A stretch of DNA of 64,000 bases from Macrostomum hystrix (taxonomy: Eukaryota > Platyhelminthes > Macrostomidae). The notes beneath the pieces are model-generated. The model was not told the DNA's origin. It saw only the letters and a list, made by a program, of their open reading frames with translations, and did not search any database. Both the position numbers and the translations under genes were made by a program. The stretch lies in assembly GCA_950097015.1 (NCBI GenBank), contig CATNEN010000038.1, forward strand, positions 8,442,001 through 8,506,000. Direction: 5' to 3'. This document shows, in pieces, positions 1 to 12,669 of the stretch; within the stretch, counting starts at the first letter, position 1, and each line of letters starts with the position of its first letter.

Positions 1-750
1 CACTTCCTCTACTCTCTCCCCTCTCTACTTTCTCCCCTCTCCACCCTCTCTACTTTCTCCCCTCTCCAACTTCCTCTACTTTCACCCCTCTCCACCCTCT
101 CTACTTTCTCCCCTCTCCACTTCCTCTACTCTCTCCCCTCTCTACTTTCTCCCCTCTCCACCCTCTCTACTTTCTCCCCTCTCCAACTTCCTCTACTTTC
201 ACCCCTCTCCAACCTCTCTACTTTCTCCCCTCTCCACCCCCTCTCCAACTTCCTCTACTTTCTCCCCTCTCCAACTTCCTATACTTTCTCCCCTCTCCAC
301 CCTCTCTAATTTCTCCTCTCCACCCTCTCTACTTTTTCCCCTCTCCACCCTCTCTACTTTCTCCCCTCTCCAACTTCCTCTACTTTCACCCCTCTCCAAC
401 CTCTCTATTTTCTCCCCTCTCCACCCCCTCTCCAACTTCCTCTACTTTCTCCCCTCTCCAACTTCCTATACTTTCTCCCCTCTCCACCCTCTCTAATTTC
501 TCCTCTCCACCCTCTCTACTTTTTCCCCTCTCCACCCTCTCTACTTTCTCCCCTCTCCAACTTCCTCTACTTTCACCCCTCTCCAACCTCTCTATTTTCT
601 CCCCTCTCCACCCCCTCTCCAACTTCCTCTACTTTCTCCCCTCTCCAACTTCCTATACTTTCTCCCCTCTCCACCCTCTCTAATTTCTCCTCTCTCCACC
701 CTCACTACTTTTTCCCCTCTCCACCCTCTCTACTTTCTCCTCTCTCCCCC
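1..750. repeat. Pyrimidine-rich minisatellite with 187-bp higher-order period
   Basis: The array is made of roughly 25-bp blocks of the type CTCTCCACCCTCTCTACTTT. Larger blocks recur: the stretch starting near 199 reappears 187 bp later with only one or two changes. On the minus strand this gives two nearly identical artificial open frames of Glu/Arg/Gly-rich protein, which I do not regard as genes. The array lies in the intron downstream of the last visible Scribble exon and runs off the left edge of the window, so its full length is unknown. Confidence 0.9.
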
Positions 751-996
751 CTTTAAAATCTGTCCTCTTTGTTAGAGCTAGATATTTCACCCATTTGACT
801 TCCGAATCTCAACTTAAAAGTCCCTTATACTCGTACCAGAAGATTTCATGGGCACACAAAAAACTGTGTGAAATCAAGTCCGCAACGCGAACAGAAAATA
901 TGGGAAAAATAAAATAAAATAAAAATCCTGCGCGCGTAGAAACGCGAGCGAAAAACTGAAGCGGGACTCAGAACTTATGATAGTACGACTGCTCAC

Positions 997-3900
997 CTCA
1001 TCCTGCTTATCTTCTTCCGTTCTCTCCCCGTCGGTCTCGATCTCCTCGTCTTCATCCTGATCTTCGTCTTCGCACGGCTCACCGACGCCCGGAGCCGCCT
1101 CGGACATCGCGCGCCGCCGCTCCACCTCTAGCTCGAGTCGCTGACCTGCTGACTTCATCGCCTCAACAGCCTCGGCGTGGCTGGCGGTTGCCAGGGAGAC
1201 GCCGCAGACGCTTAGCAACCGGTCGCCGGGGCGCAGGCCAGCTGCGAATGCCGGGAGGCCCTCTACAACCTGGACAGGTGGATCGCATGGGATTGTCTTG
1301 ATTTATTTGAAACTTAGGAATCCATTGGGATCTTAGGTATTAATTGGGATCTTAGGGATTGATTGGGATCTTAGGGATTGATTGGGATCTTAGGGATTGA
1401 TTGGGATCTTAGGGATTGATTGGGAGGGATATTAGGGATTCATGGGAATATAAAGGATTCATATGAATATTTGGGATTCATAGGGATCTATCAGAATCTT
1501 TCAAATGTATTTTGATATTGGAAATTTTTCGAAATCATAAATTAGTTTGTATCCTAATAAAATTAGAAAAATCATGCTCGTATATAGCGTAGAAGTCGAA
1601 TAGATTTTATGAGAATCTTAAGATGCCGTCAAATCTAGCAGGCGAAAAAGCCCGAATTGACAAATCAAAAAGTTTCTGACACAGCCTCACCTTGCTGAGA
1701 AAGATTCCATTGTCGTCTGGCAGCCAGGGCAGAGAACCGACCCCACCGGCTATGCTCAAACCCAGCTGAGCCCCGGCCTGCCGCTCCAGCACAACTATCA
1801 GTCGTTGCTTAGTAACCGTTGCTAGGGTCGCCCCATCAGAATCGAAGCCTCCAGCTCCGCTGGCGGCGCCAGACTCCGAGGCCGGCCGCTTGCCGCCGCC
1901 GTACTTCTGCAGGAGCTGGGCTGCGTAGGCCGAGTCCTGCTGGCTGCGGCTGATCTTGGCGTTCTTGTTGTAGTGCGGAGTGTCGCGCCTCTTCCAGCCA
2001 CTGCTCTTGGCCTCGTTGTCCTCCAGCTCGCCGGCGAAGCCCACGTGGCGCAGGGCCACGCTGCCTGCGGCGTGATCAGCCTGCGATGACGGACAATGAT
2101 AATCAATGATTACCATGATTATATACTATTCCAGCTCAGATAAGAGGGCTGAGTGGCGGACAGACCCAAGTTAAGATTATCCCTAAACGTTTGATAGTAA
2201 TCCCTACACGTTTGATAATCCCTACACGTTTGACAATCCCTACACGTTTGATAATCCCTACACGTTTGACAATCCCTACACGTTTGATAATCCCTACACG
2301 TTTGACAATCCCTACACGTTTGATAATCCCTACACGTTTGATAATCCCTATACGTTTGATAATAATCCCTACACGTTTGATAATCCCTACACGTTTGATA
2401 ATCCCTACACGTTTGATAATCCCTACACGTTTGATAATCCCTACACGTTCGATAATCCCTACACGTTTGATAATCCCTACACGTTTGATAATCCCTACAC
2501 GTTTGATAATCCCTACACGTTCGATAATCCCTACACGTTTGATAATCCCTACACGTTTGATAATCCCTACACGTTCGATAATCCCTACACGTTTGATAAT
2601 CCTAAATCCCAAAATATTAGATAATCCTAAATCCCAATACTATTTATAAAATTCTAAATCCCAAAACATTAGATAACCATAAATCCCAAGACATTAGAAA
2701 ATCCTAAATCCCTAGTAGAATCCTAAAATTCTAGCCAATCTTAATTATTCATAGGGTGAAGAAAACTTAACCCTTGGTAATACTAATGGGTCACAACCTA
2801 AAAATTATCCGCTCTTTTATATTAAAAATCCTTCCTAGCCTAACTGAAGCCTAAAAAATACGCTTTCATGTACTTAATAAACTAAAAAGCATGTCAAAAC
2901 TAAATAAACAGTTACTATTCTCAGGGCAAAGAATTTCACAAACGTTGCACACAGATTATGGCCAATCAGCCTAGATTTGATTGACAGGTTCAGACTGGCA
3001 TACTGACTAGAATGCTAAAATAAACTTCACTGGCCTTATCTAGGCTGGCTTATTATCAGACAGGCCAACAAACAATAACAAGAGCAGCTCACTCCAATGT
3101 CCTCCTGTCCAATTGTACTGCTGCGCTCCTTGTCCATCGAATTGAATCGAATCAGGGGCACCGAGTGATGCGACTGGTGCGGGTGAGGATGATGCGTCTG
3201 TGGCGGCTGCTGCAGCTGCTGCTGATGCCACACAGACGCCTGGACTGTCGTAGAAACCGCTGGAGATCGCAGAACTGACTGGGAAATCCCCACGGGCACT
3301 GAAATTGGTTAGAATTATATTTTTTGAGAATGCTGTTTAAACTCAAACTCATGTTATTGATTGCAATCCTATAATTAGAAACGATAGTTCTGGAAATATG
3401 GACAACATTTCTACGATTAATTATACTTCTTCTGGAATTAGGGATACTATTCTTGGGATAGGAGATAAGATTTTTTGGTCTGGGGATAAGATTTATAGGA
3501 TTGGGGATAAGATTTGTTGGATTGGAGATAATATTTGTTGGATTGAGGATAAGATTTGAGGTTTGGGGATAATATTCGTTGGATTGGGGATAAGATTTGT
3601 AGGATTGGGGATAAGATTTGTAGGATTGGGGATAAGATTTGTAGGATTGGGGATAAGATTCGTTGGATTGGGGATAAGATTTGTAGGATTGGGGATAAGA
3701 TTTGAGGTATGGGGATAAGATTCGTTGGATTGGGGATAAGATTTGTAGGAATGGGGATAAGATTCCTGAAATTGGGAACAGGATTTCTGGATGGGGTCAA
3801 AATTTCTAGGATAGGGGGATAAGCTTCCTGAAATCAGGGGCTGTTATTCCTGGAATTTAGGAGAATAATTAGTCAATAATGGACCCTGCTCCTAAGCACT

Positions 3901-6900
3901 CACCTGAGGACTCTCTGGCGAGCCGATTCTGCCGGCCAATGCCGACGGTGATTTCGGGATCGCTCGGCGCCGGGGAGACCCGCCTAGGGGAGAACGTCAG
4001 CTCCTTGGCGTGTCCTCCAGGCGCGTGGGGAATCACAGGGCCATCGACAAGGCGCTTGGCGTATTTTAACACGCCGCGTTGCTTAGCAACAGCGCAGGCG
4101 CCGCCACCGCTGGCGGAGGCCGCAGAGGCTGACGAGGCCTAGATAATGAGATGGAAAACAGAACTGACACTGTACTCTGTTCTATGTTGTAAAATAATGA
4201 TCCTCACGTGGAAAGGCTGATCTCTATCATGATCCTCATATGGGAAGACTGACCTCTATCATGATCCTCATATGGGAAGACTGACCTCTATCATGATCCT
4301 CATATGGGAAGACTGGCCTCTATCATGATCCTCATATGGGAAGACTGACCTCTATCATGATCCTCATATGGAAAGACTGACTTCTATCATGATCCTCATA
4401 TGGGAAGACTGGCCTCTATCATGATTCCCATGTAGGAAGACTGGCCTCTATCATGATCCCCATATGGGAAGTCTGACCTCTATCATGATCCTCAGGTGTG
4501 GAGACTGAGTAAAGTTAATCGTCGGAGAAATCTTCAAAAAGCTACTCACCTGTGAATCCAGATGGTGCAGATGCTGCTGCTGCTGCTGAGGTGAGATTAA
4601 TTCAGAAGCGATTGTGTCGGCAGCGGGAAGAACGGAATTGGACGGGGCATTGTTGGCACTCTCGCAGTCGGGATCGGGCGCCTGCGGCTGCGGCAGCAGG
4701 TAGCAGGTGAGATCAGTGCCGCTGGCTTGACTGTCAACAGTCTGCAGCGTCATCAGCGGCCTAGTCTGCTGTTCGGACAGCCACAATGCCGTTAGTCGGC
4801 ACGACGCTAAAGAGGCCGGCAGTGCCTTCAGCTGGTTACCGACAAGGTCGAGTACGCGCAGGTCTTTGAGAAGGCCAATGTCCGCTGGCAGCGAGGTGAG
4901 GCGATTGTCGCGAATGCTCAGGATGTGCAGGTTGTGCAGGCTACACAGCTGAAGGGATGCAAAAATATGGATGAACGGATTAGGGACGGAATGATTAAAA
5001 TAGTGAATGGTTCAGAGACTGATGGATTAACATAGTGAATGGATTAAATTCTAATGGATCAACAGAATGAATCTATCAAGGACGGAACGATTAACAAATA
5101 AATGGATTAGGGACCAAAGGATTAACAGAATGAAATGAATTTAAGGCAATAGGATTAACAGAAGGAACGGATTAGGGACTGAAATATTTAAAGAAGGAAT
5201 AGATTACGGACGAAAGGATTACCGAAATGAATGAATTAGGGACTGAAAGATCAACAGAATAAATGGATTTAATAATCATGGATCAACAGAATTAATGGAT
5301 TTAATAATCATGGATCAACAGAATTAATGGATTTAATACTCATGGATCAACAGAATTAATGGATTTAATACTCATGGATTAATAGAATGGATGGATTTAA
5401 TACTCATGGATTAACAGAATTAATGGATTTAATACTCATGGATTAACAGAATTAATGGATTTAATACTCATGGATCAACAGAATTAATGTATTTAATAAT
5501 CATGGATCAACAGAATTAATGGATTTAATACTCACGGATTAATAGAATGGATGGATTTAATACTCATGGATTAACAGAATTAATGGATTTAATACTCATG
5601 GATTAACAGAATTAATGGATTTAATACTCATGGATTAACAGAATTAATGGATTTAATACTCATGGATTAACAGAATGGGTGGATTAGGGACTAAAGAGTT
5701 ATGATTGAAATTACCTGTTTAGGTAGCTGAGCAATTCTATTCCGATCCAGGTTGCAGTGGATCAGTTTTTTCCAGGACTCAATGGCAGCGGGCAGTGACT
5801 GCAAATTATTTTTTTCAGAAATTTTACGTAGTTTGATTAAACACGTGATAAAAAATATTTAATAACATTAGAAAAAGCAGTGCAGTTAGCTCACCTCAAG
5901 CCTATTTTCCGCTAGATAGACATCGCTTAGTTCAACCAGTCTAAAATTTTTATGCAAAAAAACTACCAGTGTCGAGTTAACAAGCGAGCAGTCAACATGT
6001 TATTGCCAGTGTAAGAAGTTAATCAGTAGCTTAATTGACATGTGCCAATTAACAGGTAATTTGACATGTGCCAATCTACAGATAAATTGACATTTGCCTA
6101 ACTACAGGTTGACATGTGATAATTACTTCTGGTTAATTGACATATATTAATCGACAGGTAGCTTTACGAGTGAAAAATGACACGTAAATTGATATGCGCC
6201 GATTCATGGGAAAATCGACGTATCAATCGACAGATCGATCGGCATAGTAAATAAATGGTAAATCGGTGTGTCGATTGACAGGTAAATCGGTGTGTCGATT
6301 GACAGGTAAATCGGTGGGTCGATTGACAGGTAAATCGGTGGGTCGATTGACAGGTAAATCGGTGGGTCGATTGACAGGTAAATCGGTGTGTCGATTGACA
6401 GGTAAATCGATGTGTCGATTGACAGGTAAATCGGTGGGTCGATTGACAGGTAAATCGGTGCGTCGATTGACAGGTAAATCGGTGTGTCGATTGACAGGTA
6501 AATCGGTGTGTTGATTGACAGGTGAATCGGTGTTTTGATTGACAGGTAAATCGGTGTGTCGATCATCTGGTAAATTGACATCCTTCAAAAAGAGCTTTGC
6601 AAAAAACAACTAGTTTAGTATTAAACAGCACTAACCCGCCAATCTCGCTTGGCATGCTGTCTAAACAGTTCTGCTCCAGGCGCAGAATGTTGAGCCTGTT
6701 GAGTTGGCCAATGCTGGCTGGCAGTTGCTCGATGCAGTTTGACTTCAACGACAGATCAGTGAGGTTTGATAGGCTGCCCAGATTCTCTGGCAGCTGCGGG
6801 TGTGGCGGCGGGAGGCAGCAACGAATTTATTAGTGATAATACTAGAGATCCATCACGTGGCTACTGAGACGCTATGCTCCACTTCAGGTGGCTGTCACAC

Positions 6901-9900
6901 AATCCCCTGATCCTTCAGGTGGCTACTGAAACACAATCCCCTGATCCTTCAGGTGGCTACTGAGACACAATCCCCTGATCCTTCAGGTGGCTACTGAAAC
7001 ACAATCCCCTGATCCTTCAGGTGGCTACTGAGACACTATCCCCTGATCCTTCAGGTGGCTACTGAGACACAATCCCTTGAACCTTCAGGTGGCTGCCACA
7101 CTATCCCCTGATCCTTCAGGTGGCTACTGAGACACTATCCCCTGATCCTTCAGGTGGCTACTGAGACACAATCCCTTGAACCTTCAGGTGGCTGCCACAC
7201 TATCCCCTGATCCTTCAGGTGGCTACTGAGACACAATCCCTTGAACCTTCAGGTGGCTGCCACACTATCCCCTGATCCTTCAGGTGGCTACTGAGACACA
7301 ATCCCTTGAACCTTCAGGTGGCTGCCACACTATCCCCTGATCCTTCAGGTGGCTACTGAGACACAATCCCTTGAACCTTCAGGTGGCTGCCACACTATCC
7401 CCTGATCCTTCAGGTGGCTACTGAGACACAATCCCTTGAACCTTCAGGTGGCTGCCACACTATCCCCTGATTCTTCAGGTTGCCGTTACACAATCCTCTG
7501 AACCTTCAGGTGGTTACTAAGACACTGTCCCCTGATACTTCAGGTGGCTACTCAGACACAATCCCCTGAACCTTCAGGTGGCTACTGAGACACAATCCCT
7601 TGAACCTTCAGGTGGCTGCCACACTATCCCCTGATTCTTCAGGTTGCCGTTACACAATCCTCTGAACCTTCAGGTGGTTACTAAGACACTGTCCCCTGAT
7701 ACTTCAGGTGGCTACTCAGACACAATCCCCTGAACCTTCAGGTGGCTACTGAGACACTATCCCCTGAACCTTCAGGTGGCTGCCACACTATGCCCTGATT
7801 CTTCAGGTTGCCGTTACACAATCCTCTGAACCTTCAGATGGTTACTAAGACACTGTCCCCTGATACTTCAGGTGGCTACTCAGACACAATCCCATGATCC
7901 TTCAGGTGGCTACTGAGACACTAACCCTGAACCTTCAGGGGGCTGTCACACTATCCCCTGATACTTCAGTTGCCTGTCACACTATCCCCTGATTTTTCAG
8001 GTTGCCGCTACACAATCCGCTGAACCTTCAGCTGGCTACTAAGACACTGTCCCCTGATACTTCAGGTGGCTACTCAGACACAATCCCATGATCCTTCAGG
8101 TGGCTACTGAGACACTAACCCTGAACCATCAGGGGGCTGTCACACTATCCCCTGATTTTTCAGGTTGCCGTTACACAATCCCCTGAACCTTCAGCTGGCT
8201 ACTAAGACACTGTCCCTTGATACTTCAGGTGGCCACAACATTTCACAGTCAATCAAAGCCTCACCTTTTTCAGCTGATTATCTGAAGCGTCAAGCTGTTG
8301 CAATTTTCGCAGATTTCCGAAATTGTCCGGCAGCTCCTCAAGGTGGTTGCAGTCGAAGAACAGCTCCTGCAGCGACAACAGTGAGCAGATAGCGACGGGC
8401 AGCTTGTCGAACTCATTGCTTCCCAGGTCGAGCATCTCCAAGCGCTGCAGGTTGCCCAGGGTGCTTGGCAGCTGCTCGAGGATATTGTCGCGCAGTTCAA
8501 GACGGCGAAGATTCGCTAGGCTGCCATGTGAAAGGCCGATTTGTAGTTATTTTTTAACTATATAAATACACACTTTGAAAGCGACTACAGCAGCATGCAG
8601 CAATTGTAAAATATAGGAGAAATGGGAGAAATGAATTAGAAGAGTTTACAAACGGGTGAGAAATGGGTGAAAATAGGGTGAGGAGAAATGGATGAAAGAG
8701 GAAGAACTGGGAGAAAAGAGAGATTTTTTTAATGGGAAAAATTCGGTCAGAAACCATAGAGAAAGACAAGTCGATGAGAATGGAAAGAATCGTGCCGGAA
8801 GTAAGTAACGGAAGAGAAAGAGGATAAACGGGTGACATTGTGAAAAAATGGGCGGTAATAAAAATAATTTCGTAAAAAAGGGGAGGAATTTGTGAAAATG
8901 GGGATAAATGGGAGAATGGGGATAAACGGGTGAGACTGGGGATAAATGGGTGAGAATGGGGATAAATGGTTCAGAACGAAATAAATGGGTGAGAATGGGG
9001 ATAAACGGGTGAGAATGGGAATAAATGGGTGAGAATGGGGATAAACGAGTGAGAATGGGGATAAACGGGTGAGACTGGGGATAAATGGGAAGAAACGGGT
9101 GAGATTGGGTGAGAAAGGGGAGAAACATGAGACAAAAGGGAGAAACAGGTGAGACATGGCTATGATAGGAGAGAAGCGCATGGAAAATAAAAAAGACGGA
9201 GCTCAAATGTACTCACTTGCCAATTCCACTGGGCAGTTCGGCCAGGCCTGTGTCATTCAGATTAAGATTAACGAGTGTCTTCAACTGGAACAGGCCGTTT
9301 GGTAGACTGAAAAATAGATTTTGGCAATATCTGGATTTATTGTAAAAAGAATTCGACGGTAATCAAGGCATAAACAGATACTTAAAATAATTGCTCACCC
9401 TCTGAGAGGATTGCTGCACAAGTCGATTGAAACCAATTCTGCGCAGAATTTTATGTTCTCGCTGATCTCCGAAATATCTGAATAATTCAATTTGGCATAA
9501 TAACAAAATAAAAAAATGCAATCATATTAGGCCTACAATGCTGCAGTTAGATTAAAAAACGGAGTATACTTCAACAATTATTAACTAACCATTCCTACTG
9601 ATGTCCAAGTCTTGCAGCTTAACCAGGTTGCCAATTCCATCGGGCACTTTAGTTATCAGATTGTCACTTAGTGCTAGCCGGCGCAGATTTGGCAATAGGA
9701 AGAGTTTCTACAGGTGTGAGTGAGTTTCAAGCAAGTAATTTTGTATTATAATTAAGTTATTTTTGAAGGAATACAGGATGTCATAATCATCGCTTTTTAT
9801 TGTAAACTTGTAAAGCCAATTCAGGAATATAAATTGTATAACAATCAAAAGAACAATTGATGTAACCATTAACTGCTCAGGGCTGTATACACAAACTGAA

Positions 9901-10614
9901 AGCACAAAATGTAGGCTAACTGTAAAAATATTTCTTGTAAATTAATCTAAAAATAGAGTATTTCATAACTTAGCTTTTCATTACTGAATTTTAAATTCTT
10001 TAAATTAAAGTGGCTTTCTAAGATTGTAGCCTATTTCCATCTATAAAGTCTTAAACAAAGATTTGGTGTTATGGGCCTAATTCAAAACAGAGCAGAAAAA
10101 GACCATTTATCATAGGCCTAATTAAACCATATATAGCTATCATAATGCTATCCAGACATATAATATAATGCTATCAGAGGAGATATAGCTATGTATTAAT
10201 AATACAATATCACTAGATAACAGATGGCATATTATCTTGAGAAATATTTTGCTAATTAAAGCAAACTGAAAATACATTTGAATATAATAATAATTTGAAA
10301 TTAGGCCTACTTTAAATATTTATCATAATGATTTTTGGTAATTTCTTTGTTATTTTGAAGAGGCCAATTTAGCTAGTCTTAGCTAGAATTAGACACAACT
10401 ATACTTAAGGTTTACTAAATGTTAAAAAATTGTCTCAGCAGATTAATTTTCCTACCTTGGGGAGCTCAGTGATCTGGTTTGAATCCAGAACACATTCTTC
10501 TATTGTTTCTGAACTTTTAAACACCTCTTTTGGAACAGAGTGTAAGCTACAATGACTTTTGTCAACACTCTGTTCATCAGACCGACAGCTGCGAAAAGGG
10601 AAACAAGAAAACAT
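997..10614 (-). CDS. SCRIB: Scribble (LAP-family LRR/PDZ polarity scaffold), 3' partial
   Basis: Cortical scaffold that sets basolateral polarity together with Dlg and Lgl. Exons on the minus strand, all joining in frame: 10614-10456, 9707-9590, 9477-9399, 9306-9217, 8520-8265, 6793-6636, 5940-5895, 5798-5715, 4948-4550, 4138-3904, 3298-3093, 2080-1691 and 1269-997, giving 831 codons. The N terminus MFSCFPFRSC keeps cysteines 4 and 10, which are palmitoylated in human SCRIB. Residues about 20-385 are tandem leucine-rich repeats, followed by the LAP-specific stretch (LTCYLLP near 410), a low-complexity linker, the family motif RRDTPHYNK near 639, and PDZ1 (GLSIAGG ... GIFLSK|VVEG) about 700-790, then an acidic stretch. 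PDZ2-4 should lie left of the window. The start is fixed by alignment to the family N terminus. LAP relatives such as Erbin are less likely because of the RRDTPHY motif and the N terminus. Confidence 0.93.
1320..1445. repeat. 19-bp minisatellite in Scribble intron 12
   Basis: About six units of the form GATTGATTGGGATCTTAGG lie between the exons at 1269 and 1691. The ends are degenerate and grade into AT-rich intron sequence to about 1530. Confidence 0.85.
2180..2612. repeat. 18-bp minisatellite in Scribble intron 11
   Basis: About 24 units of AATCCCTACACGTTTGAT lie between the exons at 2080 and 3093. Because 18 is a multiple of three, both strands read open as six-residue repeats (IIPTRL on plus, RVGIIK on minus). 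These are by-products of the repeat, not proteins. The units carry single-base variants, T/C in GTTTGA and A/G in GATAAT. Confidence 0.95.
3440..3800. repeat. 21-bp minisatellite in Scribble intron 10
   Basis: About 16 units related to GGGGATAAGATTTGTAGGAT occur between the exons at 3298 and 3904. Variants with TTCGTTGG and TTTGAGG in the second half alternate. It occupies most of the 605-bp intron. Confidence 0.9.
4195..4500. repeat. 32-bp minisatellite in Scribble intron 9
   Basis: About nine units beginning TGATCCTCATATGGGAAGAC and ending with a CTCTATCA block fill most of the 411-bp intron between the exons at 4138 and 4550. It stops about 50 bp from the splice donor. Confidence 0.92.
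5015..5690. repeat. 32-bp minisatellite in Scribble intron 8
   Basis: Degenerate units at the left (5015-5260) become regular copies of ATGGATTTAATACTCATGGA followed by TTAACAGAATTA, about 13 regular copies between 5260 and 5690. The change from ragged to homogeneous copies suggests expansion from the right-hand side of the intron. Confidence 0.9.
6205..6580. repeat. 24-bp minisatellite in Scribble intron 6
   Basis: About 14 units of GATTGACAGGTAAATCGGTG(TGTC) lie between the exons at 5940 and 6636. On the plus strand, antisense to Scribble, every unit contains CAG|GTAAAT, a good 5' splice-site match. The 24-bp unit keeps several frames open, giving spurious Pro/Asp/Leu or Gly/Lys/Ser repeat proteins. 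A degenerate GACATGTG-containing relative precedes it (6040-6200). Confidence 0.92.
6850..8245. repeat. 31/34-bp compound minisatellite in Scribble intron 5
   Basis: About 40 units share the core CCTTCAGGTGGCTACTGAGA or the shorter CTTCAGGTGGCTGCCACAC form, each ending in ATCCCCTGAT or ATCCCTTGAA. The two forms alternate as a 65-bp dimer between about 7080 and 7460. A longer block with GTTGCCGTTACACAATCC recurs about four times between 7480 and 8170. The array fills almost all of the 1.47-kb intron. Confidence 0.93.
8640..9165. repeat. 19-20-bp G-rich minisatellite in Scribble intron 4
   Basis: Units related to GGTGAGAATGGGGATAAAC occupy 8880-9165; a degenerate GGAGAAATGGGTGAAA version runs left to 8640. 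It lies between the exons at 8520 and 9217. The minus strand reads open as a Phe/Pro/His-rich repeat, which is an artefact. Confidence 0.9.
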
Positions 10615-11430
10615 TCCTTATACTTGCAGGTGACTAGCACATGTAACACAAACAGCTGTTGCAAGATGGATTTATAATCATCGATGATTGAGTTTCAGCA
10701 GCTTAAGAGCTACTATTGACCTTTGGCTTTAGGCTTATTTTTTAATCAAGTATGTCTACAAACTATAGCCATAGGCCCACAGATGATATTCCAGCAATTG
10801 TTTTAGACAATAAATATAGAGCTTTTAATTTGCACGAAACAAAAGCTGAGCATATTAATTAGGATATTAAGGCATTGCTTCCTTTTAATATTTTATCAAG
10901 GTCCGCTTTAGCGACCGACGACAGCCGACTGGTAAGATACAGTCTAATCAAGTGGATACGCGAGTTTTTTTATTCAATGAAAAAACATCAGATTAAAAAT
11001 TTATTTTATATAACAAACAACAGAATCGGGCTTAAGGAACAAAATTGTCAAGTCAGAAAGTAAGAAACTAAACTAGTTGAAGCTAAAAGCTTAGGCCAAC
11101 TCTCCTTTTGGCATACAGATTTCTCTTGACATTCTACGGTAGTTCTTGGAAACTTAAGACAAGAAAACAATTTTCTTATATTTATAGGAGCGTAAAATTC
11201 TATGTCGTCAAATGCGTAGATGCTTTAAAGAACTAAACAATTTGTGAAATATTTGATCTCTAATTTTAATGTCTCAAAAGTTTTGTTTCTTTTATTTACT
11301 ATCTTAGAACTTTGATTTAGTAACCTACTTTACGATTTCTAAAAGCTCTTGTACCCGATAGGTTGAGACCTTTAGAACATCTTAACGGACCAGATTCACT
11401 GTTCATCCTAACGAGACTGAAAAACCAGAT
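10615..11430. other. AT-rich 5' flank of Scribble, no gene seen
   Basis: AT-rich sequence upstream of the Scribble start codon. I see no coding exon, no RNA gene and no tandem repeat here. It should contain the Scribble promoter and 5' UTR, but no motif can be assigned with confidence. Confidence 0.5.
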
Positions 11431-12502
11431 AAACCTACCGGACGGTACCAGACAGTGTAGTGTCGGCATGTTTATTTTATAATGCGTATATTTCTACTAA
11501 GTAACTTATTCGCGCACGTCAACATTAGCGTTTACCGGCAGGGTCGACCTGGCAGAAGAACAAGCGGCGCGGCCGGCACCCAGGCTTTGATGAGGGCTGG
11601 GGCGGGTGTTTGACTATATAACTGACTATTGCGTTGTCATTTTGTTCCTGTATCTTTCGCGTCGCGTCGTGTTCGTGTCGTTCTGGCACAATGCCCTCAT
11701 CAGAGTTTCGTTGCAATCGTTCTTTTCCGCGTTGTTACGCATCCTATAGTAAATATAGATACCGGGACAGGTAAACCGGTCCAACTAGCTAGTCGAACAA
11801 AACCCCACACTCAATCCCCGTCAGTAAGTAGCTTGCGCTGAGCTCGGCACGTCTGGCCAACTGCTAACGGAGTGTTAGACAGGGATTGGCAAGCACGGAA
11901 GTACTCTCCATATCGCCGACAGTCATCGTTGGGACGCCGTCGAATTGACATTAGGTGTGGCACGATAGAACTATCGTTGTGCCATAGTGCGGAAGTGCTT
12001 GCTGGTGGTTTTAGACTAGGGACTTTGGATCAGGTTTCGTGTTATTTGTCTTGTTTTGTTAGGGACTATCTGTTTTGTCTAGGAGTTAATTGTGTTAATT
12101 GTCGTGTTATTTCCGTGAGTTCTTGTTATTGTCCAGAGCATTATCGAGTAGCTAGAGTTCGTGTTGTTCTTGCGTTGAGGTTATCGAGATTTTGTTAGTA
12201 AATTACCAGTGCGAATTGTGAATATTAAATTGAATTAAGTACAGTACCTGGCTGGGGACGGAAAGAGCGCTGCCAGGGGAACTAATCATTCATAGCTTTC
12301 TCTTATTAACGAATTAACACTTAAAATATCAGCTGTTTAAGCTTGGACTTTTGAATCGTCTTGTCTTCGTTATTTTCGAGTTACGGCAATAGAATCTCTC
12401 GCAAAGAGTAGGGCACCCGACCTGATCATTTAGGAATCTCAACGCAAAGAGAGACCTAAGTCAAAATATCACAACAGTACCTCTCCGGTCAGGTAGGTTT
12501 GG
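11431..12502. mobile_element. Possible degenerate transposable element
   Basis: A GC-richer block of about 1.07 kb stands out from AT-rich flanks. Its ends, AAACCTACCGGACGG at 11431 and the reverse complement of CCGGTCAGGTAGGTTT near 12485, form an imperfect inverted repeat. Internally there is a TATATAA box near 11615, and 12241 onward (ACAGTACCTGGCTGGGGACG) resembles an LTR end plus primer-binding site, so an LTR fragment starting TGTAGTG at 11456 is the alternative. There is no target-site duplication that I can find and no transposase or gag/pol coding sequence. Confidence 0.3.
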
Positions 12503-12669
12503 AATATGCTAGAACTTGCACAAATTTAGAAGCACCGGTAAAAAATACACTTTGGGTCACTTTGGTACTTTTGAAATTAGAAAATTTTAATGAATTTAAG
12601 TTAAAAAGTTAAAATGATACAGGTAAAGCTAAAAAATTTACGCGACTCACAGCAGCAGAGCAATAACAG

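Noticed and set aside
2136..2649. Six-residue repeat proteins on both strands
   Set aside because: By-product of the 18-bp intronic minisatellite, inside a Scribble intron.
6204..6609. Repeat proteins of about 125 residues on both strands
   Set aside because: 24-bp minisatellite in a Scribble intron; no conserved start or domain.
8646..9206. Phe/Pro/His-rich frame of 186 codons on minus
   Set aside because: G-rich intronic minisatellite read on the opposite strand.
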